From Phylloscopus collybita (taxonomy: Eukaryota; Chordata; Aves; Passeriformes; Phylloscopidae), in contig JAJNNQ010000075.1 of the NCBI GenBank assembly GCA_027886175.1, positions 84,547,001 through 84,611,000 on the forward strand: 64,000 bases of DNA, read 5' to 3'. A model generated the notes under the pieces. That model was given only the letters and a program-made list of their open reading frames with translations. It searched no databases and had not been told where the DNA came from. A program made the translations under genes and the position numbers. Positions 1 through 13,559 of this stretch are shown here, piece by piece; the stretch's first letter is position 1, and the number at the start of each line of letters is the position of its first letter.

Positions 1-1261
1 TATTCCTTGTGCTTAGTATCTGCACGTGTTTTAATATTTTAGAAGTTCATTTTAAAAAGGAAGCTATCCTGAGATGACTGGACTGAATAAATTGACTCAG
101 AAAAAAGCAAAAAGCTCTTGCTGAATCTCATAGTCTTCAGTCAGTATTCCTGAAAAGAGATCACTTGAGCATTGCCTGTAATCCCACAAATCCAGGGATT
201 TTCCTACTTCTTTGTGATATGAGGATCATAAATTGAGTAATCCCCACTTCTTGACTTCACACACAAATGTATCTGCCAATGCCGAGTCTTCAACAGCAGT
301 GACCGTATTCGAGGCAATTGCCTGAAAACTAACAACCAACCAAACTGATAACGAAACTGAACCTTCTTAAAAACTCGACAAAACTTCTGCTTTGACACTA
401 TGTTGAGCTTACTGTTAAAAATAAGTAAGTAAATACTCTCTACTTCTTATCTTCTGATCTCACTTTCTCTAAACCCGAAGGTCACATGCAGCCATAAGCA
501 GAAGGCATGTCAGCTATCCGTGATCTGTCAGGAACTGATAAGGCCTGGGCTGGGTTCCTGGGAAGCAGCCTCACAACTTAGTTCTCAGAGGTGGCAAGAA
601 GGGAGATAAAAAGGATGGTTAGTCAGAAATAGCCAGCAGGATGGTTTTCCTCTGAAACAGAGCAATTTGACAGAAAGGAACTGCTTCATCAGAAATAAAT
701 AACAAAACTTTAACATTCATAAATAGCACGGAGTTTGTCTTCTAACTGCTGAGAGGGAGATCAGTGATAGGGAAAGACCTTGGAGGATTCATGCCCTTTC
801 TTTTAATATTTCTACTTGGTAGTAAACATTGCAAAAGCATTTCAAAACCTGTTTTCTCTGGATAGAAGAGATAACACCTTGATCTACTGCCATGTACCCT
901 CAGTCCAAAGTTCATTAATCATTTGATAAATTCACTGTCTTAAGGCCAAATTTGGCTTTTATTTTATCTCTGTGAATCTGCAATAGCTTCATCGAAATCA
1001 ATGATTTTGCAGTAAGCTTTAAGTCCTGAAAATGAGGGGAATTACCACTGTGGTTTACTTCAGCAAAAATCAGCTTTCAGGAAGCTGTTCTCAACAGGCA
1101 GAGTAGCTGGAAGACTATAACTCTTGCCTTGTTCTCCTCTAGCTTCCCCTTTCCATTAATGGATAGTATCAGCAGCTTATAGAGTATGCCAGGATGTGAG
1201 GACTGAGCCAGCAGATGAGACCAAAGTGGCACACAAAAGGGCTTTGCAGAAGGCAGGGCTT

Positions 1262-1282
1262 AAAAAAAAAAAAAAAAAAAAA
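1262..1282. repeat. Poly(A) run
   Basis: Uninterrupted run of about 20 A. No poly(A) signal or recognisable retroposon body can be seen directly upstream, so it is listed only as a homopolymer. Confidence 0.85.
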
Positions 1283-4200
1283 GGAACCAACAATTCAGAC
1301 AGAAGGAACAATGCCAGAGAAGGGCTGAGAAAAGCATGTAGGATAATTTAGATGTAGGTTAGCTGCCATGGCAACCATGTACCAAATTACTCCACTTCTG
1401 TGTCTCTAAGCCTGCCAGCAGCTAATTTTGTTTGTATGTACTTCAGGCTTTAAAACAAATTAAACCACCTTAAAACCCATGAGGGATTGTAAATGACGTG
1501 CAGATACTAGGACTGCTGTGGGATGCTTGCTTTAAACACTTAGAAAATAGATATAGAAAAAATAATAGCCCTTGAAAATTTTGATTTCAGTAAGTAGCTA
1601 AAAAATACTTCTTTAACATTCATAACAGGCAGTTTTAACCCTGCATTTGTACTGCTTTACCTTGCACATATTTATCAGGTCAACCTGATGTTTTTACCTC
1701 AAATGTGTTTATGAGAAAAAAAGTGGTCTTAGCAGCTGCTCTATTTATTTTTCACTGCAGGAAACTGCCATGTTGTAAAAAGAAAAAGACATTTTCTTTT
1801 ACTCCAGCATTCTTTGGAAATACAGTAAAATCTTAGATCCCTAAGGAATAGAAACAAGGCTATCAAAGAGCATGCTGCAAGGCACATGCATATTATTAGT
1901 TACTAAGAATAGTCCATTGCTGAGTGTGAGTGAAAATATCCAAATGCGTTCCCTTGATAAGTTAAGCATGTATTCCTCTCTCTGGGCACACGTCAAAGTG
2001 TCCTCAAATGGAGAAATAATGTTATAATAGCCTAACCTCTACTTCCAGGCCATGTACCTGTAATCCTAGAGAAACACAACAGAGCCTTCACAACACCTCT
2101 ATGGAGGAGGCCCACGGACCATTACAGCCATTGGACTCCTCTTTTAAGGCCCATGAAAACTCTTCAGAGTAGAAAAAGATCAGGTTTTGATCTTCCCACT
2201 GAAACTTGGTGAACATCATTGAGATGTTCAGCCATTAGTTAAGAGGCATTAAGGCCAAAATCAAACCCCTCAAAATCGGCAGAAATCTTTGAATTGAGTG
2301 CACAAAAAACCTGTGGTCAATGCCAGGAGATAATTCCCCATCCCTCCATCATCACATGATACTCACTGTAGAGTGTGCTTTTCGGTAACCAGGGCCTGCC
2401 TCCAGGCAAAATGCTGGACAGAGATCTTTATTTTGATGGCGTTTTCCCAATAACTTCTCCTAATGGGATTTGCCTTAAGATCTCCTGTGTTTGAAAATTT
2501 GAAAACAATTCTGTGTTATTGAAAAGCTGAAAACAGTTCTGTGTTATGTTTTCCTGGCCAAAATTTAAGATAATAACCCTTAAATACCACATGTGAAGAA
2601 CTAATACAAATACTTATCTGATCACATTCTCCAAGAACACTCAGTTACCCAGTGAGGCCCTTGCACTGTTGCTTTTGTGGCTCACTCTCGATACAAGAGT
2701 GTTATCATGCAGCATGAAGTATTTGATTTTTCCTGCAGAGTTTTCACTTGGTTTCATTATTTTAGCCTGTTGCAGTTATCTGTGTCAGCAGAGTTGCTCC
2801 AAAATTGCTTCCAAGCTAAAAATTCTGGCTCCAATGCATCTGTGATTCAGCATGTCCAGGTCACTTCGTTGTGCTTCTGGGAGTGGTGTGTAGCACAGCT
2901 GGGAAGAAGAGGTGAGTGGGAAGCAGAGCACAGAGCATGCTTACACAGCCAAGAAACCTGCCTCTTGGAGTGTGTAGGTGTAAACCCTTAAGGTGTTCTC
3001 AGGTTAAGCTGCAAATTCAGTGCCCCTTGCCTTCTTGCCTTCTGCAAGTGATAGTTAAAAATGTGTTTCTTTCTAAGTATTTGGCCACCTGAGACACCCT
3101 GGATCATTATGATGGCAACTACTCTCAGCAATGGTTAAGTGCCTTTGTGGATGTGAATCATGTCAAGCTCAGGAAGCAGTAACAAAGCCAGGACTTCAAA
3201 TTCTGCTGTTTGAGAATCCCTGATCTTCTAACATCATGCCCTTCTGAGCACTGTGTCTCCTGAGCAAAGTGTCCACTGCTGACAAACCACCCCACTGATG
3301 TGACCCAGTTAAGTACAGATGGACACCTGATGTTGATATGTAAACCTGTGCTCCACTGTACATGATGTAAATTCAGGGTCATTAAACTAAAGATACTTTC
3401 AGATGTTACAATATGCCAATATGCCTTATCTGGCATTACAGGCACAGTCATCAGTAAAGCTGTGTCACAGAAGCATTACTAGTCTGGAGTGGCTGCTGTT
3501 TGCTTTCAGGTTGGCAGTTCATTGGTCTTCTTTTCAACCAGTGCCTCCTTCCAAGGGAAAAACTACTGGAACTGCTGATGGTCTCTTCTCTATTTACACT
3601 CTGCTCTCTGAGCTGATGTCTGTCTCTTTTTGCATCTACTGGACACCTTGCAGTTGCAAGAGATGTTGCTACATCTGTCTCTGAACTCTTCAGGTGTTAC
3701 TGTGATGATTTATTGTGGCATTTTGAACTGTCAGTCAAACCCCATGCTAAAGCACCAGATAACCCAGTAAGCTTCTAAGCTGGCAAGGGTTAATCCAGGG
3801 TCTCTTTGTGGTCTCTTTTGAGGCTTTTTTGGTTTTTTTTCTGATGTTTTGATCCTTTGTTTGGAAATTGAGACATTGGTTCTCAGGTTGTGTACCTATA
3901 TGGTTTCACTTTCCTTTCTGACTCCAGGTTAGATCTACTCTCTCAAACTGTTCATTTGACATAAGGATGTAAGAGCGGCTGTTCTAGGCCATAGCAAAGA
4001 TCTGTACAGCTCCATCTTCTCTCAGCAGTGGCAAGTAGTGGATACCTATGAGAAACAGAGTGAGTACAGAAGGCTTCTTCCTCCTTTATATCTTCCAGTT
4101 TCTGGCAACCAGCAGGTCAAGTTTGTGAGCCAAGGGCACACCCACTCCCTGGACTGAATGTTAAACTGGTGTTTTTGTGGTAACATTTACAGCAACTGCA

Positions 4201-7200
4201 AGATCTCTTTCTCAAGCGACAATTGCTCATTCAGAAGCAATTTTTTTTTATTAGGGCTGCATTTATTAGGGCTGTATTTTTCACATATCCACTTTTGCAT
4301 TTATCAGCATTATATTTTTCTGCCATTTTACTATCCAGTCAGTTGATAATGTGACATTCCTGTGTTACTTTCTCAGGCAGATTTTGGGTTTGACTGTTGG
4401 AAACTGCTTTGTATCATTTGCCACTTTGGCCACCTACCATCTTTTTCCAGCCCATTTGTGGATGTGTTGGTCAATGCAGGACCTGTCCTGACCTCCTATG
4501 CTTGCCATTTAGAAAATTCCTTTAACCGTGAAAAATTATCAGTAGCTCCCACCTTTGTTTTTCCTCCTCTAACCCATTACTAATTCACTAAAGGATCTTT
4601 CTTCAAACTACGCCATTTTTATGAGCCTTCTGAGGTTTGGGGAATCCTGTGAAAAAATTTCTGAAAATGCCATTATACAAATGCTGGGGAAATTTGGAAT
4701 AGGGAGAGCAAGGAGATGTATTTGTCTTTGAGACCAGAAAGGTTTTGGTCTTCTTATGTTTAAACTTCCTGTTAACCTGACAAAATGGTGTAGTCTTCCC
4801 AGAGCACTACTTGTGAAAAGGCAGTATATTTCCACTGAAATCCATCTGGCAATGCTGATAACGTGAACTGAATGTTCAGCTTATTAGTAGAATTACTAAG
4901 GTTTTTTTCATTTACTCATTTCTTTGAACCCAGTTTTGTAAGCAAGAATACTTTTGTCTCTTCATAGTGAACAACTGTACTCCGTTCAGAAAGAGTCAAA
5001 CCCACTTGGAGAGAATGCAATAATCAAACTCCAGTTAGACTTGGGTGGGGTTAATGCAAGTTTATGCTGAAGTCCATCAAGACAGTGTCAGGGTTTGCAT
5101 TTTTACCTAACAGGGGCAGCTTATACTGCCAGTGAAGTCAGAGTAGCTTAGTCACTGATTTCAGTAGGAAAAGGAACACTATTTGTCATACAAGATTCAC
5201 TTGACCTATCTTTTTGTAAATAATGAAAGAAGACATTCAGGAAATTTCACAGTGTCTTTTTTCATTTTATTATTATTCCACCTGCTTTGATGGTTACTTT
5301 ATTTGTCATCTGTCAGAAAATGAAACCCAGTTTATACTTAATATCCAAATAGAGCTATAATGCATGTACATGGGCTTGTATTTAGGAGTGGTGCCAACAC
5401 TGAGTAATTTTAATATATTATATGGTTGATAATATCTGAACAAATATTCTACAATAAGTCACTATAGAAATGAAGGTAGGTTTCCTTTGTGGCTTACAAT
5501 ATTATACTAAAATACAAAAGAAACTTGACTGGGTTTCAGTTATGAAATAATAGATACCGAGCCATTTTCAGGTTTGCTCCATATTGCCAGAGGGTTTAAA
5601 CAGGTGTGTTTCACAAAGTTTGTGAAACAAAAGTTCACCTCAAAGTAAATCAACATTAGGAAGCAAAACCAGTGCTGAGTGATAGTGCTTAAAAACTGAG
5701 AAACAAGTGGTTTTAAACAGCAACTGAAAAGATGCTTTGATGTTTTTTAATGCACTCCTATAATCTAAAAACATGTTCGAGTTTTCTGTGATTATGTACG
5801 AGACTGCATCTTTTATCGGTGTAGTTCTGTACTTTGGATTATGCACATCAAACGTTAACTTTTTTATTGTAATATGAGCATGTCAGCAGTCTTTGAGGGA
5901 TAAGAAAACATGCTTATGAACCTAACTGCTAAAACACATTATTTTTCATATAGAACATTACCTTATGTGTACAAACATGGAAAAAAGGCAATAAACCTAA
6001 AAGCCTTGTCAACGTCACTTGACCAGCAATTGTACTATGGTTTGTAGAAACAGGCAAACCCCTTTGCAGTGAATGCAAGGGTAGGCCAAATACTGTTTGC
6101 TGAATTCAAATGACATCTGTAAGCAATACCTTAACTTGATGACAGCTGAGAAAGCACCTTTCCCTTGCACTGTGAGCTGAACACCTCCCATTGCTGCAGA
6201 ACAACAGGTGGCCTCCCTCTGGAACACAAGGCGCAGCAGTAGCAGGAGTATTTGGGTCAAAGACTGCTAGCAGAGGCAGGGGTGGATAAAGTGACCTAAG
6301 GAGAAATTAAGAAAATCTTAAGAATTCTGTCTGATTTTACATAAGTCCCTAAAACCTTCAGTTCATTTGAATTCACTGAAGGCAAATCACTTCATGCCTT
6401 TAGGTGTACAGAAACCTTGTGACAGCAGGGCTTGCATTGTGTAGCTCTCTGACATGACTTAGGAAGATAAGACATGAACAATGGGGAGTTATTAACATGA
6501 ATAATTTTCCATGCAAATTGGAAGCACTGCAGAACAATAGGATGGCTCTGGCTTAATGGCATCAGGTTTTCTGCAGAGTTGAGTATAAAATATCACAGTA
6601 GGAAAGAAATAATGGAGTAAAAAGCTGGTAGAGCAAAACTGCTTTGAAAAATTAGCTCAGACAGGTGAACCACAAGATGCCTTTTCCTGGAAGTCTTTCC
6701 AGAGATTCAGTGCCCAGAAAACATGCCTGGAAAGCCAGACGTAAGGAAAAACCACAGATTTTCCAAACCTGAAGAAGTTTACAAATACAATGCATGAATC
6801 TAAACATCTTCACCAGATTCACCTTCATTCCACACCTTGGGGTCAGCAGGATTATGACAGATGCATTTGCATCTTTATTAAACAAATATGTTGTATCCTT
6901 CAATATAGGAAACAGAGAAGCAACACAGAAAGATGAACAAGTTAACTTTTCTCCATGTCTTTGTGTGTTGCTGTATTCAGGAGAAAGGCTGTAGGAAGGA
7001 GGAGGGCTAGTGGAGATGTAATGAAAGCTACATGTTCCTTGGGGTAGGTAGTTGCTGATCTGATTTTCCCCAGACTGTATCTTTGTTAGATGTGATACTG
7101 TTCACAGCTCAGCAGCAGAGCTGGTGCTAGTCCAGGTGGCAATATCTTATGCTGGTTGAAACACCAATCCCAAAAAGCTCAAGGGAAAAATAGTTCTCAC

Positions 7201-7781
7201 AAATGATAGCAGCTGTTCCACTCCCTGGCTGTTCTGTCCTCTCTTTGCTGAAGCCTCCTCCACTTACACACGCCTGACACCCATGGGAGTGATCTGACAG
7301 ACGTGTTTCTATTTGACATTTTGCTGGACAGTATATGGAGCAGCAGAATGCTCTCTGAAACAAGCAGACCTCTTTTGATTTATTCACTGCAACAGTGGGG
7401 ATAATTTTAGAGCACAAATGATAGGAAATAATTTTTTGTGCAGTTCATCAGGAAACAGAACAGGGCAAGGCACCAATGACATGCTGCCCATGCTGCATAT
7501 TCAGTGCCTCTCTGCCTGTAAAAGGAATTCAAAATAGAACATTTGTAAAAAGAGTTGATTTTGCTGAGTCAATCAAACTACTGTATGACTTTGTGTTCAA
7601 AAACTCCCAATGTAGTTAATGTTCTATTGGAAACCAAAAGGTGACAATCAGCCAGTTCCAGTCCATCAAGTGCAACACTGACTGAAATCAGCAGAGCTGT
7701 GCCACTTGCCCCTAAGTCTGAAAAGTTTCCAACAAATTGCTGACACAGAAGAGGTCACTCAACCATTTCTAGTACTAGGGA

Positions 7782-7824
7782 AGGAGGGAGGGAGGGAGGG
7801 AGGGAGGGAGGGAGGGAGGGAGAG
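7782..7824. repeat. GGGA tetranucleotide microsatellite
   Basis: About ten tandem GGGA units on the plus strand, ending in GAGAGACAG. Repeated runs of three G at regular spacing could form a G-quadruplex on this strand. No gene is nearby. Confidence 0.9.
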
Positions 7825-9897
7825 ACAGAAGGAATCATACCCTTAGAACAAGATTGCTGTATGTCTGTGTTTGGTAAGTCTACCCTGCTGCTGCCTCTGT
7901 GAGCCTTTCTGTGGTTACAGGGAGGATTTCAGTCTTTGTGCTCCTTCTGGTGCACTTGGCAGTCTGGCACCTTCAATGTATACTTGATTCTCTACTGAAA
8001 GCCTTGATGCTAATTCTTAAAATTAAGAAGCTTTTTTCCTCTGCCCATGTGAAATGAGAAAGAAACTGTAAATTTGTTTGCATGTCAATTTCTGTTGCAG
8101 TGATGAATCATCACTCAATACAACAGCATTTGTATTTTTACACAGGTTTTCTGCCTATGTAGGAAAAAGGTTACCCTGTTTTGGCAGTCTGATAGCAAAA
8201 AACCAGGCAGATCTCTAAAATTTGTGATGGATTCTTTCCTTCTTGAAAATTTTCTCAAGAATATCATATTATATCCCTTAATATTTTCTATGCAAACTCA
8301 CCACCTCCAGAGTGACTGAAATATAATGTGATACAAAGGGAGTGGTCCTGTATACAATGAGCCAAGGCATGAAACTCCTTGCTGCAAAAGCCTGAACTTT
8401 TTCATGCAGAACTGAATCAAATATCACCTCCTTTAGTTGGTCACCTTGCTGCACAGAGGTAAAATCAGGGGAAAACCCCTTCTTCAGCACAAGTGATGAT
8501 GACAGCTGTTCCTACAGAAGGTGGAATTCTTCCATGGTGACTTCAGAACAGTGTCAGATTTCAACTGGCCTTTGGCTCTTCTTGGCTTTAGACACAAGTC
8601 TCTTTTTACTGAGCCTTCAGTAACCCTCTTCTGATGTTAGTTTGGTGGCTGACTAAGTAGAAGGTTGCAATTTCAGCAGAAATGCAGGAGAAATGATGAC
8701 AGTTGCATGGGCAGAAGCAAAGTCTTGGAAATGAAAGACAGGCTGTGAAGCTACTTCAAGATTAAGAAACAGAAAAAAATTATCCAGTTCCTGAGATCAG
8801 GTACCAGCCTTAGCTGCATCCAAACATCAGCTTGACTGATGTTACATTCATTGGCACTTTGGCATTGAAGCCTAGATGCACAAGCCAGTGAGGAACTAAT
8901 GTATACTCCAACAGGTATTCTAAATGTAGACAAGGTGCATGTCTCTCCCTAGGACCTGAGATTTTACTCAGCAGTTGAATAAACATCCAGGATACTGTTT
9001 AGCTGTAAGCCTGATGCATGCTTTGCATGCTTGTTGTGTGCCTGTGACATTGAAGCTATTGTTTCTTTATTTTGTGGCCCCTGAGACACCCTTTGGGTAA
9101 TAAAACAGTTCTGCCTTGCCTTGGGTGTCACACTGCTTGTGGCATGGAGGTGAGAAAACTGAGCTGATCTAGCACCTATACAAGTACAGGGCATTACTAG
9201 CTGTGCAAAGGTAACTCTCAGTCTCAAATACTATTACTTATGCATTTTTTCCATCACAGTTAATATTCTAAGTAGTTTCAATTGTCATCTATGGGTAGAA
9301 TTTCCAAAACCGCAAAGTGTCAGCCTAACTCTGCTTTCAAGAAAAATGACAGTATTTTTTTTGACCTTGAGTTTGGGTGATAGTTGTGCACTATAAAGAA
9401 TTTCAAATTGTATTGGGCCAAAAAGAACCTCCAAAAGACCTCCTCCTGAAAGCATTTGGCCAAATAAATCTTTCTTTTTAATTCTATCTCTGCTTCCGCA
9501 GAATTTTTTAAACATTGGGAAAGGTATCTGACCATAAACATATCAGAAAAATGGCAACAAAAACCTGGTTTAGAAGTGTGGACACATCAACCATTGAAAG
9601 GGATAACATCTGCAAAATCACATAAGAATTAACTGACTACCAATGAAAACAAATTTTAAGTTTTCTTATCCCTAATGCTCATAGGAGCCTTTTATAAAAA
9701 TCTCAACTCTTTCTGTGCCATAATTCAAGGGCTTATACAAAATTGCTTTTGACCTGCCATTTCTGAAACCTCATTCACTGACTACTTCTGGCACTTTGTT
9801 CTAATGCTGAAATCACCCCTTTAAAATTAATGGTTGTACCATTCTCCAACAACCTACACAGCCTTCTGGAGTTTCATGCGTGGTCATAGGGAGGTTT

Positions 9898-10069
9898 AGC
9901 ACTCGAACAGGTGTCCAGAGAGATTGTGTGCAACCAAAACCCAACTGGGCAAGGCCTGAGCAACCTGATCTGTCTGTGACATGCTCCCTGTTTTGAGGAG
10001 GAGCTTGGACTACGTGACCTCCAGATATCTCTTCCAACTTCAGTTAAGTCCTAGACTCAATGATTCTGC
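9898..10069 (+). mobile_element. CR1 LINE, 5'-truncated 3' end
   Basis: The segment carries the usual order of CR1 3'-end landmarks on the plus strand: a GAACAGGTGTCCAGAGAG-like block, then GAGCAACCTGATCTG, then a GGACTACGTGACCTCCAG block, CTTCCAACTT and a terminal TGATTCTGCT. CR1 is the main LINE of birds and reptiles and is usually truncated at the 5' end, as here. Many substitutions indicate an old copy. No reverse-transcriptase reading frame remains. Confidence 0.85.
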
Positions 10070-13000
10070 TTCTTTTTCCCATGTACCACCCACTGCTATG
10101 TGAGATCTTACATAAAAATGCAGCTATTGTAGATTTCCCCTGCTAGCCTTGGCCCTTCACAATTGTTTTTTTCCTTAACTTTCCCTCTGCCTTCCTAATA
10201 AATACCCTGTTTTTTCAGTATTTATACAGTATTTTCTCATGGTGTCTAGCCATCAGCTTAAACACAACACAGACAGAATTTCAAGCCTTTCTTATAAAAT
10301 GCTCAAGTTCAGTCTCACTGTTAGGTACCATCTTTTTCTTATCCAGCTTTTTAAGACTACATATTCAAGTTGTATCTAAACATTGCCGTTTCTTTGTATG
10401 TCAAATCTCTTACAGTCATCCCTCCCCTTCAGTAATGAGGGACCTAAAACAGGGTTCCAGATATGTGAGCTTTATATTAGTATTACATCTACTTCTGTAC
10501 ATCATTTTGTGGGGGGGTTATTTGGTTGGTTTTTGTCTGCACTTTTTGGTGACTAACTTGAGATATTCTACAGTTTTACCGATTTTTTTTCTTTCCATTT
10601 GTTTTTTCTTTTGTTAAAGGACTTAATCATCTCAGACAATTTTAAAAAAAGGTAATTTCTATAAACCAAAATTAATACCATGGTCTTAGGTCTGCTTCTA
10701 GTTCTCATGCCACGTCTTTACTATTGGATTACAGGAAGGGTATTTGCAAAGATAGTGAATGTAAGATTCGTAACACTTGGTGGTGTTTCCTGCATTTCAG
10801 TAGGTCCACAGTGCAGAGCTTCATATGAAGTAACAGTGCTTCTGTTGGAATACATGAAGATTTTGAGACATCTAATTTACATTTTGGAAGTAGAGTTCTT
10901 TATTTAAACCTGCCTTTGGTATCTATTTACCTATTGAAGTCTAAAGGATAAACATAACCAAAAGCTAAAAACTGCACCTCAGAAAAATAGGCATAACACT
11001 GTTTCCACCCTCTTAACCTTCTTCCGGGTATGACAACCTTAACATCTTTCCAGCAAGGAATATATTTTATTATATATTTCCAAGGCATAACTGGATATCC
11101 ACTCTTTTGAATGAATGGATTGATTTAAACAGAAATTTAAGAACAAAACAAAAAAAAACCTCACCAGAAAGAAAACCCAAACAACAAAACACCACCAACA
11201 GGTTGTACTGCTTCAGCTTTTAAAGGGCAGCCTTTTAAGAAATGCGTCTTTTCTAATGCTGCAGCCTTTCAGAAGAGATTTTACTTTCTAAGAAAATAAA
11301 TGAGGGGTCTGAAGAGAGAGAAATTAATTTCTGTCATTTTACCTTGGTCCTGTAAGTTAGGCTAGGAAATGCAGCTGAAACTAAAATCTTCCATACAGTT
11401 TCTGTTTTCTGAGAGCATTTTTGAATATCAGGTGACATATGTGGGTGGGGGAACTTCAAGATTAGCTTTAATCAAATCTCAGCTTTTGCTGGAACTTCCC
11501 AAAGCCTTTCTCACCCTTTGCTCCTGACTGAAACATTTTGCTAGTTTTGGGTGCATTCCAATCAGAACCTAAAATATTTGATTTTGGTTTGTTGTCTTGC
11601 GATGTTCCAAGTACTCCCAAGTTTCATTTCAGCATTCAGATCTATTGCTTCAGCCTTCTGTTGTGAAGCTAGCTCTAAAATGTTACCTCTGTATCTGAGA
11701 TACAGACCACATTCAAGCAAATCTGGTGATTTCCAGAAGACTTTTAGTCTGAATAAGGAAGAAACAAAATGATCTTCCACCACAGGCTATGAAGACAAAA
11801 TTAACAGGACTGAAGAAAACTGAACCTATAGTGAAAGCAGCTTCTCAGTACCATTTTATAAAGAAAAGATGAAAGGTAGCTTTCCTATGCTTCTGTGTAG
11901 AAATACCACTTACTCAGTAGTGGTCAGCAGAAGAACCTTCTAATATAAGAGAGTAGGTTCATAAAGAGAGAGTTAGAGAGTGAACAAATAATCTAGATTC
12001 AGACAAATGCTTTTAACTGTCTTTCTCACCTTAAAAAAGCATTAATAAAACAAAAAGGCAAATGTAAAGTTAGAGCTGGAATTTGAGATCAGAAAGAAGA
12101 TACTTGGGAAAAGAAATTTATTTCGCACAAAGAAGGCCCAGTAGGAAAAACTGCTGAAATGAGTCCTTACAGCTATTTAGTGTATAATATAATGGGTCTC
12201 TTTCCTGGTTGAGAACTTTCAGGATGTCATAGAGCATATACTAAATCATATTAAGTCATCAATTTCTTTCCAGTGGTAACTAGTTAAATACACTGTGATT
12301 TTCCTCCTCACATCAACTTGCCTTCAATTGCACCTGCTTTTTTTTTTTTTTTTTGGCTTTCTCCTTCTTCTCACCTCACAAGTATAAATTTTAATCTGCT
12401 TTTCTCATTTAACATCTTGTCTTGCCATCATGATCCTTTCCTATTCCAGCTCCTGGTCTCTTTTGCACTTCCTTGCTTCTCTCCCCCTCTCTAAGATTTT
12501 TGTGTCTGCCTGTTTCTCCTCCCAACACAAGTAACCTTGATTAGATTCTATTCTTAATTCTGCTACTTCTACAGATTTTTCTCTCTTGTCTCTGTTGGAA
12601 TAAGATTCATTAGGAAGCAGAGAAATACAATTTTTATCAATAAGGCAAAATGCCTAAAATTATGGCAAATATTCACATACAGGACATTGACAGCAATGTG
12701 AGCAACATATTTTTCTCTTCAAAATCAATGTACTGTAAACAAAGCTTTTCCTGTTGATTTTAAAGGTGTATTTTTTCTGAACTCTATCAATTATTTCTAG
12801 TTGTTACTTTTCAATATCTGGGTTTGTTTTTTTCTTTCTTTCTTTCTTTTCACTATGTACCATTATTAGTTTGGGTTTGTTTTGTTTAGTTTACATTGCA
12901 TCCGTGAGGTTTTTGCGCTGGGTGGAGTTTGTTGTTTTCCAAATCATCTACTAAGTTTTTATTCTTTATCACATTTTCATTTCTTTCAACTAATTTATCC

Positions 13001-13300
13001 TACATTACATGTGTTCTCCCTTAAGTAACTACAGCTATTTCTTGCTGGCTTGATGCTTGAAACATGGAAGAGCTTTTTCTTTTAGAATTATTTTGTAACA
13101 TGGTCTCTACTTAGCAAATGCACCTAACTGGTGATTTTGGATACTCCAGGTATGTTGCACAAGGCACCTGTAAACACACTGTCTAGAGCTAACTTTTTTA
13201 ATTACATCTCAAGCCTCCACCAGATCAGTTCCTGGCAATGGAGTTCAACTAAACAGTTTTCATCATAGTCTCTAGTGACTTCTTAACTGCAGCCTACACT
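10070..13300. other. Non-coding DNA, no gene recognised
   Basis: AT-rich sequence with no supportable exon on either strand. It contains a poly(T) run near 12341-12354 and a short TTTC array at 12831-12850. A frame at 11551-11772 (plus) is mirrored by an open frame of the same length on the other strand, which points to chance. Confidence 0.55.
12831..12850. repeat. Short TTTC microsatellite
   Basis: About five tandem TTTC units in a T-rich stretch. Confidence 0.8.
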
Positions 13301-13559
13301 TCTAGCACTGCAGGCTTCCTGCTCTTGGTCTGCTGGTTGTTCTTGGCACAACTGCATCATTTCTGAAAATTTCACACTCATTGGCTTCAGGGTCTCCATT
13401 CTCTCCTGATTCTCCTCCACCCTCTGTAACAGCTCACAAAGCTCTTTGGGGGCATCTTCATTCCACCCCATCACTGCAAGGAGGATGGGGTATTCTATCC
13501 TGTCCTGGGTTTGGTTCCCTTCTCTTCTTCTGCCCTTACCTCTGAATTATCACTCCCCT
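13283..13559 (-). pseudogene. Decayed coding-like fragment, origin unknown
   Basis: On the minus strand one frame stays open for about 85-90 codons, reading from about 13559 down to a stop at 13283-13285. The inferred peptide is rich in Glu, Gln, Lys and Met and looks amphipathic, with short stretches such as YPILLAVMGWNED and ELLQRVEENQERME that resemble a helical or coiled-coil region. There is no convincing start codon, promoter or splice site, and the frame is closed on both sides. A remnant of an endogenous retroelement gag/ORF1 region or of a processed gene would fit; I cannot name the family. Composition is richer in GC than its flanks. Confidence 0.3.

Larger units (their letters stand above)
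1..9897. other. Non-coding DNA, no gene recognised
   Basis: AT-rich unique sequence with scattered short open frames on both strands. None of these frames is bounded by convincing splice sites or resembles a protein family I recognise. It holds a poly(A) run at 1262-1282, an imperfect duplication of about 33 bp near 2480-2545, a short duplicated motif at 4240-4280 and a GGGA array near 7.8 kb. It may be intergenic or lie inside a long intron of a neighbouring gene; the sequence alone does not decide. Confidence 0.6.

Noticed and set aside
7562..7571. TGCTGAGTCA, similar to an antioxidant-response/AP-1 site
   Set aside because: It is 27 kb from the nearest NQO2 promoter and a 10-bp match is expected by chance in a window this size.
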